From NCBI GenBank assembly GCA_936450465.1, contig OW388289.1, positions 80,369,093 to 80,433,092 on the forward strand: 64,000 nucleotides of DNA, in the 5' to 3' direction. Every line of letters begins with the position of its first letter. The first letter of the stretch is position 1. This document shows positions 1 through 14,574 of this stretch, piece by piece. The position numbers and the translations under genes were made by a program. The notes under the pieces were generated by a model. The model saw nothing but the letters and a program-made list of their open reading frames with translations, made no database searches and had not been told where the DNA came from. The DNA is from Gibbula magus (Eukaryota; Mollusca; Gastropoda; Trochida; Trochidae).

Positions 1-37
1 ACAAATGCTAAAAATGAAATTCCTTGACTAAAACTTC

Positions 38-415
38 TCAAAGTAAAAGCATATAACTTATGGCAGTTAATTGTTTAAACAACTGAGCAAAAACATATAT
101 AGACATAGCACAACTTGACAAAATTACTCTTGCAGCACAAGAACGTTGTGAGGAAAGTGATGCAGAAAATGACAAATGGGTGAATGCATATGGAATCCCA
201 ATGGTAAATGACAGAAGCTGCATTATGCAGTATATTCCAGCTGTCATCTTGGGTGGCAAACAGGACAAGATGGTTTTTGGAGAAACACGTTGAATCCATC
301 TGTCTCCAAATATCTTCCTCCCTTGCCCAAATGTACTGCTAATGTCTTCCATGATGGCGTAAACACCATCGGTGTAAATATTAAACAAAGCTTGTTGAAA
401 TCTGAGGTATGACAT
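38..415 (-). other. open reading frame of unknown status
   Basis: A 125-codon open frame starts MSYLRFQQALF on the minus strand. The plus strand of the same segment (about 86-293) also stays open for nearly 70 codons, ending GGKQDKMVFGETR. Both read as plausible protein, neither matches a family I know, and only one could be real. It may be a terminal exon, an old coding repeat, or chance. Confidence 0.15.
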
Positions 416-3400
416 TTGCTGTTATGCTCTTGCTAATGGCTGGAAATAGTTTTTTCTATGGTTTAGCACCAGAGGTTGGTTAACTGTTAAACTGTGTTTG
501 TGATTCACTGTTAAATTACTCTGCAGACTTAATTTAAATTAAGATTTCCAAAACATCTTCCTTTGGGATTTGTTTGAGAAACACATCTTAAGCCTAATGG
601 TTATACATGCCAGTTGTATTATCTTCAAAATGAAATGAAATGGATACTCTGTCTTTAAATGTTAAGATTTAATACTCCTGTGGATGACTGGAAACGCTGT
701 GGAGAAAGTTTCATGTTTATATGTTTTCAAGACAAAGAGCTGCCATATGACTTCAAGATGTTTTATTTACTCTGCAAACAACAACAGCCTAAATGACAAT
801 TAAAGATAAAAACTGTCCAAGCAGCAAAGTAATTCTGGAAGTAATTCAGAAACAGAGAAGCATCTGGGAGAGTGGAAGGCAAGGAGATGGACAACACATT
901 TGTGGGAATTCATTGCTGAAAGGAAATTAAAACTCAATTTAAAAAAGGTGTCTGACAATGGAATTTTGATTTGAAATTGTTTGTACAAACCATGACACCG
1001 TATGAGATCTTCTTTAACATGTTTCATGACAGTATTTTTGTCTGTTGTTAAAACTAATATCCTAAATGTTTAGTTAAAAGCTCATGTTTTGATAAATGTT
1101 GTTAAAATCATTTTCCCCACATGTGCTTCAATAAATATTCTACTATATAGTTGATTTTAATTTGTTCAAATGGCATGTTTTAGTTAATAGAATTCATTTA
1201 TTTACAGAATCATTCAACCATCAACGACACATTTATCACAAATTAAAATTGGAACCAATAAACCCTTCATCAACATCGACATTCAACCTTATCTCCTGAA
1301 TTGACACTCTTTCATTGTCCATTTATCTGATTCTGAAATAAGAAACATGCCCTTACTAGATCAATGAGGAGTAAACTCATCAATTACCATCTCTACAACA
1401 ATCTCCTGAAAAAAATCCTGCTCAATCAGGGTAACCACAAGGCTAGTTCAATCTGCTGATCCTCTGCTCAGCTTTCGCCTCATATCACTTTGTAAATAAC
1501 CAGCCAGTTAAATGATTTAAAACAGAACAATATTGGCATTGCCTAGATGAGAGGATGTATGAGCTTCCATTAAATTTTAAATCACAACATGTCAATTGAC
1601 GACAAGATACACTATAAATAGTGATGAGTTATTAACCGTCAATTATACGAGTCAAAAACAGAGCACAGGATCTGGATATTGTAGTAGCCTTGTGGATACA
1701 AATACCATGGTGGAAGGATCTCTACCAAATTGCAGTCAAGGGAACAGAAGACAATCACAATATTTTTTAAATAAATTTTAATTGCTCAATCTCAAAACAA
1801 CAAAAATAGATCCATTGACTCTGTAGCTCGTAAGGATTTGCAAGATTTATTATTCAAGATTTTGAAGATATGAACAAAATCTTTCTCAAGTAATACATTT
1901 AATCATCTATTGTCAAAATATCTTAAATGGCAATAAAATAGTTAAACAGCAAAAACTCATTTGTGTGCTCTCCTAAACACCATACAATAATCATCTACCC
2001 TACTGTACCATCCCCTCCCAAGTTCAATACACATCTCTTTTATGCAATACTCAGATCACAGAAAGGTCAGCTTTGATTATGCAAGAATGACAGTTGTGTT
2101 TCATGCCACTGAAACAAAAGTTAATATACTCAAGAGAACATAAGCTTTATTTTGCTTAATTTTGGTGCTACAATCATACAATTGGGTGTATTTTAAACTC
2201 ACAAGACATTCTTTATGATTATCCACAACATTTCATCACAGCTCAAAGATGGTGAACCACTTCGTTTTGCACCTGTTGTCATGCCCTTAATTTTGCGAGT
2301 TGGGTAATGAAATTTACAAATCTTAGTAATACTAAGTTAGTATCCATCCAAAAAGATCATATTTCCAAAATTTTAGTTTTTAGCATTACTGGTTCATGAG
2401 AAATTGTTAAAAGATATTGAGGGGGGATCAGGACAAAATGAAAACGATTTAGTCTCCATGTAACAAAGAAGTTGTTTTGAAAACTTCAGCTTCCTATGTC
2501 AACTGGATAAGTTGTTTAAAGGTTTCACTGATAATACCTTCCCCGCCATTTTTGAGGAGGTTCTGGACCAAATGTCCAAAATTTGTCCCCCCATACCCCC
2601 ATTTTTTGAAAGGGGGGTCCCACCTGGATCCACCACTGAGGATTGTTCTGTTGGGAGTGTAAGTTGAATAATGACTCGATACCCTTGTATAATGCCAATA
2701 AAATCTACTCGGCTTTAGTTTATATCCCATAACTGCCAGTGACCAGGGCATTATTAACTACACATACACTAATATTCTCAGGGTTATCCATCAAATCATG
2801 GAACGACCAAAAGAACAAGTGAGAGAAATAAGATACAAAAATCTAACAAATTCCATTCAATCAAGCGTACCAATGGCACATCTTATGATTGATGGAAACA
2901 GGACAAGAAATGGGAATATTTAGGATTCCGACGCACACCTGGGTCAGGTTAACGATGATCATTCTCACCTGGCCGGGGCTCCACACACATCTAATGGCAT
3001 CAATCAGGGGCAAAAACATACGCTGATAATGCACACCGACTGCATACTATTATCTGCACATGTGCACCATATATGTAACCCAGATTGCCGAGATAATTAG
3101 ACAGACCCCTTCGATTCATTACTTCTCTGCATACTACATCACCCCAACTATGTTAATTAAGACAACAGGAACTGTTTCCTACCAACTTGAGTTCATGTAT
3201 TCTTTTTACATTTTTCCTAGTTTTTATACAGGTTCATTAAGTAAATACATGCAGGTTTAGTTAGATTGGACCAACAGGAACCCGTAACTACCAGCATGAA
3301 TGTATCATATTTTCATATTTTAAAACATTCTTGTTACTCAAATTCAGTTGAACTTCAGATAAAGCAATTAATTTTATTAAAATGGGGATTGTTTAGCTAT

Positions 3401-6400
3401 AAAATAAGAAGTAGTACTTTTGATGATGATTCGCTCTCTTAAAATGTTAATTTTAACAAAAGACGCCACCATTCAACAAAATCACATTTTATTGAGTTAT
3501 TGACTAACCGGGTAATAATGAAAACAATTATATTTTGATCATAAAATTTAATTAATAGCTGTAAAACATCAAAAAATGGCGATATAGAATTAATATTTAG
3601 CCCTATAAAAAATATCATTTGGCTCATTTGTAGTTACAAGATATAAAACTGGAGAAAGAACACAACCTTGGTGATTGAAAATAACTATACAGATTGTTTA
3701 AGATTTATTGCTGTTATATCAAGCCTGTTTCACATTCCCTTAATCATTATTTCTCCCCATCACTTCCTCATAAACCAAACCGTACCTGGCTCCTCGCAAA
3801 AAGTAAGTCCGCTTTTTCCAAGATTCTTTTGGGGTCCTTTTAATATTTCATAAACATTCTAAATAAGTCAGTCTAAATCCACAATTCATTTCTTAATGTT
3901 GAAGAAAAACATTCTATAAAAGCAATATATTCTATCCTTGACAGGGTTATAAGATAAATATACATCAAATTAATGCTTCACAAATGTCACACTGCTATCA
4001 ACATTAACATACATGTAGATTCTAGCAAGTATCTTATTAACTAAGACATGCAATATGTCAGATCTACATTTGTTTTTTATCACGATATGTACAGTATGAC
4101 ATGCCTCAGAAGAATTATGTTTTCACGGATCAAAGGTTATACTTAATAACACAATTAGAAGTAAAAGTAGATATATAATATATGTTGATTACAGAATTGA
4201 GTCAGTCATTGCCTACTTAAACACCTGTCTCTCTTTAATTCACAGTGATATTACACACTTGCATGCATGCTGGCACTAAATTACTACTAAGTATCATATT
4301 TCTATGCATTTCATGTAATTAACTTATTACTGTAAATATGCTTCCTGCAGTTATATAATGACTCCTGGGTGGTCCATAACATGTCACATGACCTTGAAAG
4401 CATGTGAACATTTACTACTTTGATATTTTGTGTGTCAGTTATGCAAATTAGGTTTAATGAATAAATTTGCATGTTTTTAATCTTGTTTTTAATTTTGCAG
4501 TTAAACATAAGTGGTAATGAAGTGTGATCACAAAGTATATAAGAAAAATATGTTTAGTATAAAAAAAATATTAATGAATAATTAATTGATAAAATTACTG
4601 AATTAATCAAAAGCCTTTTATTAACAAGGATGCTTCTATCGGAGTATTCGCCATTTTGTTTAAAAGATGTAAAAAGGTTTTACACAGGGTTTTAAACATT
4701 TATATATACACAAAAAGACAAGAAAAAGGAGAGAAAAATTGCATGCATTGGAACTAGAAGGTGTTTTTACTCATAAAAACAGATGTCTCCCCCTTCCCCA
4801 AATTCAATTTCAGTTATTACTCTTCTAAAAGACAAAGTCCAAATTGTTTACATGGAAACAGAAAAAAATTAAATTAAAAAAGTTCCAACACCCAAACGGC
4901 ACATCTACATGATATCGGGAGGTAGTGAACCAAATTTGGTGAGGATAGGTCAAGTAGATTTAGAGGTATGCTACAGAAACAATGGGAACGCCAACTGAAA
5001 CTCAACCAAAAACAATATGTCTCCCGACCATTTTGGAGTGTGGAGTTTAAAGTATCAAAAACAAAGAAACCTTCCCCGCAATTCTGTAGCATTCCACCAA
5101 GGACGTATATCCATCTACTTCCTTGATTCCACTAACTGATCTAGCCCTAAGATCAATCATAGCCAATGTTAAATATGGGCTTACATTACCATTGATTCTT
5201 AGGCTAAGATCTGTTAGTGGAACGGCCCCCAGGACCAAGCATACAATTCTACTATTTGTTCAAATGTATTGAAGTATTATGATATATCAGTATATGGATT
5301 AAACAAAACTAAGACTAGATTAACTTAATATTGCAGACTTAACCTTACTATAACCTTACCAATGTCTGTGCTATATATTCTGGTATATTGTACCTTTAGT
5401 CAGTGACCAATTTTGGAGTATTACCGTTGCACTGGAAATGTGATTCTTGTAAATTTGCCACTAAATTATGAGAATGTTTTTGTATTCGGTGATTCAAAAG
5501 TTATATTGTGAAGAATCTTTTAGGAAATTAGCCACAATAATAATCAGTTAAGTGTCAATAAAGCCTGGCATAAAAGTATTTAAACTTTAAAAAATAAGAA
5601 ATATATTTCAAATACAACTTAAATAACTTAAAACTTCTTTCCTTAAGACAAGGCAACAACAGATTCTGCCAACGCTATAATCCATAACAGTCTTAAATTC
5701 AATCTTGAATTTTAAACGTTAAAAAATTGATGATTGATTCTCCAAATAAGGGCAGGGCTAAAACGGTCACGGAAGAATAAAATCAAATTTGAGTGCTGTA
5801 ACCGTGGTGATAGAGCTTGCATGGAGAAAGCAGAAAACAATTCAATCAAATTCCCATTCAGCTTGGAGAAGACGAGGGCAGTTCTAACATTGGGGCACTT
5901 TTGCCGATTAACAGTCCAAAGTCTGAGTCACTCTGCGTAGTATCCGCTATGCAATGTTGAAAATCGACTTTCAGCGCACAATGGATGAATCAGAGGTCTT
6001 AAAAAATTGTTTTACAGTGTGAAGAATATTTCTTCTTATGAACGTAGTAATTAGTTAGTGGTCTTTAATCTAATGAAGATGTCTTGGAGTTGAAGTAATT
6101 CCAGACTGATGACGTCTGCTATGGGAGCAGCCATATTGGTTTTAAAGTAATTGACTGACAAGCAATCAACCCATAGGGGAATGAAAGCACATCCAAGATA
6201 TTCTTCATGTGTACACATGCAAATAGAGCTGTGCATATGCTGATTTGTCTTCGCTATAGTTCATCAGTTTGCCTGGTTTGTTCAGTTTTTACAGTTCCCA
6301 AATTAAAAACTTGGGGGACATAGCTTGTATTTGATTTTGGTGCTGGTCATATTAATTTATTTAAGTCAACAAAATGTGGAAATTTTGGAGATTAACATTT

Positions 6401-7999
6401 CTAATCTTCTGAATAAATTATGATGCTTAGATTAAATTTTGTCTCATAAATGAGAATGTTAATTTTTTCACTTTAATGAAGTTTTTATGTTTAAAAACAT
6501 AATTTACAAAGGTGATATTATAGATAAACTAAAAGTTTTAGTGTAAGTTACCTCCAATAATATCAAGTCGCAAAAATACACAAATGTGGGGAATAGTTTT
6601 TTTTAAAAAGTCTCAGTAATCTAGACTTGCTCCCGTTCTGATTCTACTTAAGGGAGTGAATGACACTAATGAAATATCAGTTTCATAATTACAGTTAAAA
6701 TTAGAGACCCATCTAATTGAAGTCAATCATTTCTTGTCCTGCACTATGACTGGGTATTACTAGGAGACATTTATACAGTTTAGTTATCTATTTTAAAATG
6801 ATTGTATCGTTTGACACTTAAATTTGTTCAATTTGACAAGTTACAAACAATGTCATATGTTACTAAAGTAGAGTAAAATATCGGAAATATATTTTTATAA
6901 TTATTTTGGAGAAAAATGGTCAGTTTTACAACATTATCATCCAATCCTTTACTAAAATAGAATAAACTATTAATTTCAAATAGCAACATTGACAAACTGG
7001 ACTTTTAATCTCTGATATGAAATTTTCAGCAAAAGAATTGAAATTTTCTGTGACAGTACTGGAGAGCACGCTTCAGAAAGAAAAGATATATCAGAGGTTT
7101 CTTTTTATTTTATCTTAATCTTGTTTTAAATTTCAAGGCTTTTATGTTACTTCAGGATCTGGTTGGTAGATTGCCTCTCTGAATACACAGTCATATATGA
7201 AACTCCAAGCCAGACACAATAAAAGTAAGAAAATCGTAGCAATATTTAACCGTCAATGGCATAAATAAAACAATTTATAAACAAACAAATTGTGAGTTTT
7301 ATGAATGAAACGACAAGGCTGTTATATCAAATACTTACAAAATTCATCAATGTTAATAAACTTGCATTTTGACAATTTATTCTTTGCCTACAGTAGCTCA
7401 CTTAATTAATACTTGGAAAAGATCATAAACTTTCTTTTAGTATTATTGTAAAGAAAGCATATATTAAACAATGTGATACCCCAATTTCTCTACAATGGCA
7501 GTTCCAAAGAAGAGTTGAGATAATATTCATACTTTTTAAAATCCATTAAATTTTTTTTAACATCAATTACATCTTCAGTAACAATATGGCATTCTAAAAA
7601 ATAAAACATGCAAAAACCAATTTAGTCAAATAACAAACTGATCAAAAACAAATAATGTATTATTGTTTTTATCATGTCAAGGGAAATTCCACTGAAGCAT
7701 CATATTGTAATGTTTTTTCAACAATAGTGTAAGTACCAAATTGGTTCAGTTTACAATGAATGCAATATGTTACAATCACATGATCCAACTTAAAAAATCT
7801 TGTTAGATCCATCATTATTGTGTTTTCAATAACAGAGGTTACAACAACAATTTTTTTTTTGAATTTTCCCTTGTGTTTTTTTTATGTCAAACTTGTAAAT
7901 TTGAGGAACTCTTAAGGAAAATAATATCTTTTTAAACAAAATATCTACAACATGTTATATGAAGAAGATTTCATATTCCAGTTTAAAGAATTAAAACAG

Positions 8000-8022
8000 T
8001 ATATATATATATATATATATAT
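8000..8022. repeat. (AT)n microsatellite
   Basis: About eleven perfect alternating T-A dinucleotides. Shorter runs of the same kind occur at about 40311-40322 and 59691-59711. Confidence 0.9.
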
Positions 8023-8723
8023 TTGATTTTCAAAAGAGTACATTTAATTGATCACATTCAAGTATAAACCTTTTTTCCATAAATTACTTTTTGAATGTTT
8101 TCTAATGTTTGAAACTTTCTTAAATACTAAAACATTGTTGGTTTATGCTTTAAATTCATAAAAAGTCTTTTAATAATTCATTTACCGGTAAAAATTTAAC
8201 ATTTTGAAGATATTTCTTTCAAATTATACCAGAGTTTACCCAAAAACTATCCATAACCTTTCAATATGACTGACATAACCAATACAAAAGATATCTAATA
8301 TTTCATCACAGAGGATAATAAAGAAATCTTCTGTCAAAATCTTCAGTTTCAATTTCCTAACTTCATTTTAATGTGAAGAAAGTTAAATGACAGGCTTGCA
8401 TGCTTAAAATGAAATTACATTTTATTCCCCAAATTTAGAACAAAATGCATAAAATGACAGCTGACTTTAAGAAACTTCATTTATGATTGTATCGTTCTCA
8501 TTCTGGGCTTGAAATCAGCAAATATCAACCCTTTGTAGCAAATGTCAGTGATTTTCTCATTAATGTTAAAGGCCCTTAGACAGATCATTGAAATTCTAAT
8601 TAGTTCTTGTGACACATGTTACAATAGCCCGGACAAAAGCTATTGTTCTTCCATCTACTGCAGGACTTGATAGAACTGCTGCCTCGGCAAGTTGAGATCA
8701 GATAGAGCTGTGAGCATCGCTGA

Positions 8724-8765
8724 GGGGATTAAGGGAGGGGAGTGGGGTGGGGGGAAGGTAGGGGG
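8724..8765 (+). other. G-rich tract with G-quadruplex potential
   Basis: Five or more runs of three to six G separated by one to four bases (GGGG, GGG, GGGG, GGGG, GGGGGG, GGGGG). This satisfies the usual G3+ loop rule for a plus-strand quadruplex, in otherwise AT-rich DNA. Confidence 0.6.
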
Positions 8766-8905
8766 ATGTATACCTTAGTTTCCTACAAACTCCACAGGGT
8801 GATCTGATAGGGCTACACACTACATACTATATTACTGTCTCCATTACAGAACCTGGAGGGGTGGAGTCATATATAAACTCATTACGATTACCATATTACC
8901 ATTAA

Positions 8906-8990
8906 CATGTGAGGTCTCAATGGCTGAATGGATAAGCCTTTCAATATTCAGTGGTTACAATTGGTGCCTTCCTCAAAGGGGTTGAAATCC
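8906..8990 (+). repeat. tRNA-like SINE head (degenerate)
   Basis: TGGCTGAATGGATAAGC resembles a tRNA A box, and GGGGTTGAAATCC about 50 bases later resembles a B box. There is no clean acceptor stem, so a SINE remnant is more likely than a working tRNA gene. Confidence 0.4.
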
Positions 8991-8999
8991 TGTAATGAA

Positions 9000-11900
9000 A
9001 ATGGTCAGAAAATATACAATTTGTTTTAATGCAGATGGTGTGAACAAAGCAGTTTGCATTAGTGCAGATGGTAGGATCCTTACAAGATAAAGCCCATGAT
9101 CTCAAACCCATTCAGGAGATATACCGGCAATCTTCACCAACCCTCCCCACCCCTTACTCGATCCTGTCCATTCTGCTCAATGGCTGCCTGCCAGCCAGCC
9201 AATTGCTGGTTCTAATATCATTTAATGGCAAATATGGCCAGCAGGCCCGCCTGGCCTGTTAGATTTTTGATAAACTAACTGTCTAAACATTGATGGGCTC
9301 AGCACATTCTGAGAAGGGCTGGTCAATTTTTGTAACCACAAGCCCTGCACAGCTAATAATGATGAAAGTGTATTTCTTACACTGGTCTATTATAAAATTG
9401 AATCTTGAATCTTCGTTCACAGAGTCGAGGTAGAGGTAGAGGGAAGGAATCCTACACCTATGTCCTTCATCCTGTTTCACATTCCTAAGCTCTGATGATT
9501 TAGGATGAACACACACTTAAATTATTACAATTTAATTTGTCATATAAATTTAAGTTGTAATTAAGGTCTGTGGGATGAGTTAGAGTAGATCTATAGTTGT
9601 TAGGGTATGTATCTCTCACTAAACCATGGTGAAGTGAGAGAGCATATATTCGAACTTCCTATAAAAACCTAATACTGCTTAATGTGAACTAAAGGTTAAT
9701 AAAAGTTTTAATTTTTATATCATGCACAACCTTTTTTTGCTTCAATCTATCTACTTGCTATATGTACTTACCGTAGTATACAAACCTACAAGTAGGCTTA
9801 ATCTAGTTATGTCACTCAACAAATGCCATGATGAATACCAACATAAACTTACCGGTAGATGTCTCAATTTTCATAGTTTATGCTGCATATTGATTAGCTA
9901 AAAAAACAACCCAGTTCCAAGTTACTCAATGTTATATAGGAAGCAGCAAGAAGCAAATCAGGGTTTCAACCCAAAGGTGATAAGAAAACCAGTCATCCAT
10001 AAAATTAACCAATCAGTGAGCTCGAAATAATTTGCTGCCATCTGCCTTGTTTGTGCGGTGTTGCTGTGTCCAGGTTTATCATCCATGGCATAATATACGA
10101 GGAAATAACTTGTTTCTCACACTCAATTTCACCTGGTTGATGGGAACAACCTTCGTGAGACCCGTAGCCCGTGTATAATACATACAGCTAATAGCTTGCT
10201 ATGCCCCTTTAACCTCACTCCTCAGCTAATACCTTGTAAATATGCTTATGTGACACAAACGAGAACCAAAAGCTTGAAAGAAGCTAAATTTAGATGCACT
10301 TTTAAAAGATAATTTGATAAATCTAATTCTGTACCAAAATTGTGAAATGAAACTGTCGAATAAATATTGCTTATGGCTATAAACTTGTCCAATATATTAT
10401 AAAAAATATCTATAACATGTTACTGATAATTACCAAAATTTCATGCTTTTTATCAAAATGTGAAAATGGTTTGGCAGAATTTTACAAACATAACTTACTT
10501 CATACACGTAGAAAGGTATCATATCCAAAAATTTGTTTTTTTATGGATAGGTCTGAAAATCTCCATTCAACAATATATTACAATGCAACAATGTTTCTAT
10601 CTCGGACTCACCGAGTATTAGCCCTTGAAATTGATAAGTAAACAAAAGCAGTGTATGATATAAGCTTGACAAGTAGCTAGTACAAGAAAGTTAATTTGTC
10701 AATTTAAATGGTAAAATTAAAGAAAATCCTCTAAAAGTGACTACACGGACCCAAGAGATACCAGATTCTGGACCTTATTTCATATACTGCATATCTTTAT
10801 GTCACAACACTTAAAATATTCTCTTTTTAAAAACTAGATTTTTACCTAGGACCCATATAACATCAAACACTAGTAATGATAAATTTCTTATTCATCAAAG
10901 GATGAAATATATAATAAACTCAATTAACGTAAATCATATCTGTCAAATCCGTCGTAAATTTTTAACAAGTTCACACCTGCTATCAACTATTCTATGAGTT
11001 AAGAGTTCAGTAAGCATGACACAGGAAGAATTGGAGGTTAAAATCATCATCTTTGTATCTCCATACTGAAGAGTTCCCATGATTGCCTCCATATTTCATC
11101 CCAATTAGACCCTGGTTACGATTCGCCGACAGTGTAAAGCTAAATCAGAAATTATGATGGCTATAAATGATATTTCTTACATTCTATAGATATCTGGGTG
11201 GCTAGGCCTAAAAGGACATACGCTGTTGTTAGTGGAGAATGGGTAAGGGACTTACAATAATGTTGATGTTGAATGGCGAAGGTATTTTTGTAACCCAGCA
11301 ACGCAATTAAAAAGTGATTAGATGTCTCGTCTTAAGTGAAGAATGAAATAGCTAAATAATGCCCTCATTCTTCATAAAGATGTCATTTTGTATTGCACAA
11401 AGATTGTCAAAAAATCCAATTTATGAATTCACACATACATGTAAAAAGGATTTACAATTTCAAAATTTCACTGTAGTTAATACAATTCAAATTTGAAGGT
11501 TATTGTGATATTGGGTAGTTGCTAAATAATTCATAAAAATAGCTATGTATAGAAAGTAAGAGCATTTATGCAAGCATTCAATAAGTTCACTATTTTATTT
11601 TTGTTTTGTTTTTAAAAATGTTTTACACTATTTACAAATTATAGCATAAGTTGTACTTAGTACTTATTTATTTCTTCATCAGAAATAAGTTGCAGCAAAG
11701 CCATCTAATTGTTTCAAAATAAAGCTCATTTAATCATCACTTTATAAACTTCTCTGTTCAAAAATTTTGCTTTTCAGGAAGTTAGAATCAGTCTAGCCTT
11801 AAAAAAAAAATAAAAACCTGAAATGATGAGGTACAATCATAACGAAGTTTACAAAATATGGATATTTCATTTCTAAACTGCAGCCGTACAGCATAAATTC

Positions 11901-12870
11901 TCAAATTCCTATTTAAAAGACCTTAGGCAGCATATAAATAGTTTTTATTGCACTTAAACATAAACATAACACAAACTTCACACAGTAAGACATTTAAGAA
12001 AATATTCACATAAAACCGCTCAGTGCAGTAATATTCTACGCAAGCTTATACCACGGGTATTACACATAAATATGGAAAACACAATGTCAGTCCAAGTACT
12101 TTGTGTTTTACAACTTTCAAGCTGGGATCATAAATAGCTCGGTATTTCAATTTGGAGATTCCAGATTCACATTAGTTAAAGCCAATAGCACAGACCTGCT
12201 CCCCAGGACATCACTCAAACCAGACCATAAAACACTAACCTTGCTCCGGGGAATGGAAACTGAGAGACCACACAGGCGGTGGGTACATGCTGTGGGTGGA
12301 TGGGACTGAATGATGGAGCTACCCAGGGAGATAAACAGGGTGGGGTCACAAGTGGGGTCGGGTAATACGGAATTAAACATTGATTGACTTATCATTGAGT
12401 TTATAGTAGAAATGAATTATGTAGATGCAGTGAGCTTCTTTTAATAAGAATCACGTTAAAAGGGCTAGTTCAAGCAGCAAGGAGTTACTTCATTACTGCC
12501 TTCGAGGAGATGCTGGAATAGTCCATTTTAATTAACAGGGGGGGGGGGGAATAAAATAAATGTGTATCTTTTAACATGCACTTGAGCTTTGACTTGACGT
12601 TTTTGTCTTTAAAACAAGATTAATATCAGTTCATTAAGCTTTAAATAATACAATGTATAAGGTTGAGAAATTAAAGTTTTCCAAAAGTAGTTCACTGCTG
12701 TCAGAAGGTTAACAAATCTACCGGTATATTTATCCACATTTGCCAAGGAGTTTGCTCACAAGACATCACCTGAGGAGTGCCTTCTACTATTAGATGCCAA
12801 GGAATCGCTGAATCAATGTTATATGATCAATACTTTGTATTAATTTTTTTATTGGGAAATACATTAACTT
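9000..12870. other. AT-rich noncoding stretch
   Basis: Nothing with recognisable coding potential. A GC-richer patch at about 12140-12400 is open on both strands (68 and 82 codons), but no motif was recognised. A run of twelve G lies at 12538-12549. Confidence 0.45.
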
Positions 12871-12879
12871 TTGAGAGGA

Positions 12880-13035
12880 TATGGGGGCTTTCATTATGGG
12901 CCAAATAGTCACACATTTGCAATTTACAATCTCCATTAGTAAGTGAGTCTGTACACAAAATTTCAGCTTTGAAGGACTTTTCTTTCTGGAGAAAAAGACA
13001 AAGAACCATGGGCTTTGTAGCTCATCAGGGTTTGC
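12880..13035 (+). repeat. fragment of the TAGCTCATCAGG repeat family
   Basis: One diverged core unit (ACAATCTCCATTAG..GAGTCTGTACACAAAATTTC) is followed by the family's left end, CCATGGGCTTTGTAGCTC. The order is rearranged compared with the full copies at 16.7, 45.6 and 56.6 kb. Confidence 0.6.
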
Positions 13036-13039
13036 ATGT

Positions 13040-14570
13040 TTTATTGCCTTAGGGTTGAAAATCTTTGAATGAATACACTAATGATAGAATTGTCAAATCT
13101 AAATTCACCAAAATAATACCTTGATAGAACTCTCCCTTTAAAGGTATAAACACTAAAACTGCTAATATTATAATGCATGTCATTAGATACTTTGATAAGG
13201 TAAGTTAGACCCATAGGTGGATTTAACATAGGAATCATAATTGAATATAGTAATCTCATCCTTGTTACTGTCCTAATAAATGCATTGGATTTTACATATA
13301 CAGTGTTTGTTAAATTTCATCTTTTTTCAGTATATGAATTAATTTCATGGTTTTAAAATCCAACAGTCTATGAGCTATGTTTGTTTTAAATATCAAAATG
13401 CTTCACAAATGAAATATTAAACCATAGCAAAGCGATAAAAAAAAATATTATGTCATGTTTCAAGTAATTTTAAATCTTAACAACAACCAAAGTCTAAGGT
13501 CTTATTGCAACGAAGAAGTTGACTTTCTATAGATTATGGTTTCCCTTCTCTTACCAACTTCTAAAAATGCCAAAAGAAGATTATAATTCTTATTGGCAAT
13601 GAGCTAGTTCTGAGCAAAGGGAGAGAACTCAATTCATTGACTTGCACTATGCGAGTAGCGCATAACAGTCTACAAGTTGTCTTAGAACATGCTATGTCTT
13701 TCAAAATGGAGAATTGACACAAAAAACTTCCAAATCAAAGTTATGTCAACATTTTTCAAAAACAAATGTTAAGGACCTACAGCAAATGGAAGGTTTTCAG
13801 TTTAATTTGTCTTTAGAGCCTAAAACACAAAGCAAGATTTTATTCATAAAGCATCAGTTAAAAACATCAATAATACTGTTATGAATTACGATAATTGATA
13901 AATATTCTAACTGTAAATTTACCAAAATAAACTAAATCAGTACATTCATTTAAAAAATAGTCATTCAAAACAGCCCAAAATGTAAAGTACAAACAACATC
14001 CTTGAAATTTAACCAGATTAAAAATGTTAAAAACTTTAAATTAAACTAGGATTACTTACATTCAAAAGGATCGCACAATAAATGAAAATACAGAGATTAT
14101 CTTTTCAGCAGTAAATCCCTAATCCAGAATCTCAAATGTTGAATCTAATATCCAACAGGGTAACTTTATCCTTTTATGTCGCCAAATCCTATTACGAGGA
14201 CAGAGCTCCCAATCTAGAACGTACATACAAAGGGCTAGTTACCTTTTCCCTGCTTTTGATGTACAAACATTAATCACTATAATCATGAAAGTAATGCTAT
14301 TTCTATGTGCTACCTGTCTGTATCACATTGCTATATTTTGCACTAAATCAATTTTTATACGTAAGGAGACAAAAGAGTTGTTTAAGAATCTTAATCTCTT
14401 GCCTGAACACTGATGAAATAACAAAATAAGGCCGATAGTCATTTACATCTGGCCAATTTGTTAACACCTTTAACGAGATTGTTCAGACATGTAAGTAATT
14501 TAAGAGATCAATGACCTGCTTCAATATAATGGACAAAGAATTTTAAAAACTCATCTTATACCAATATAAA
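13040..14570. other. AT-rich noncoding stretch
   Basis: No gene, RNA or mobile element recognised. Confidence 0.45.
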
Positions 14571-14574
14571 CAAG

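Larger units (their letters stand above)
416..8900. other. AT-rich noncoding stretch
   Basis: No gene, RNA or complete transposon recognised. Short open frames here are AT-driven and lack known motifs. It contains a degenerate repeat-like segment at about 4770-5130, an AT dinucleotide run at 8000-8022 and a G-rich tract at 8724-8765, listed separately where useful. Confidence 0.5.

Noticed and set aside
12103..12395. Possible exon in a GC-richer patch, open on both strands
   Set aside because: No splice sites, motif or family match could be tied to either reading.
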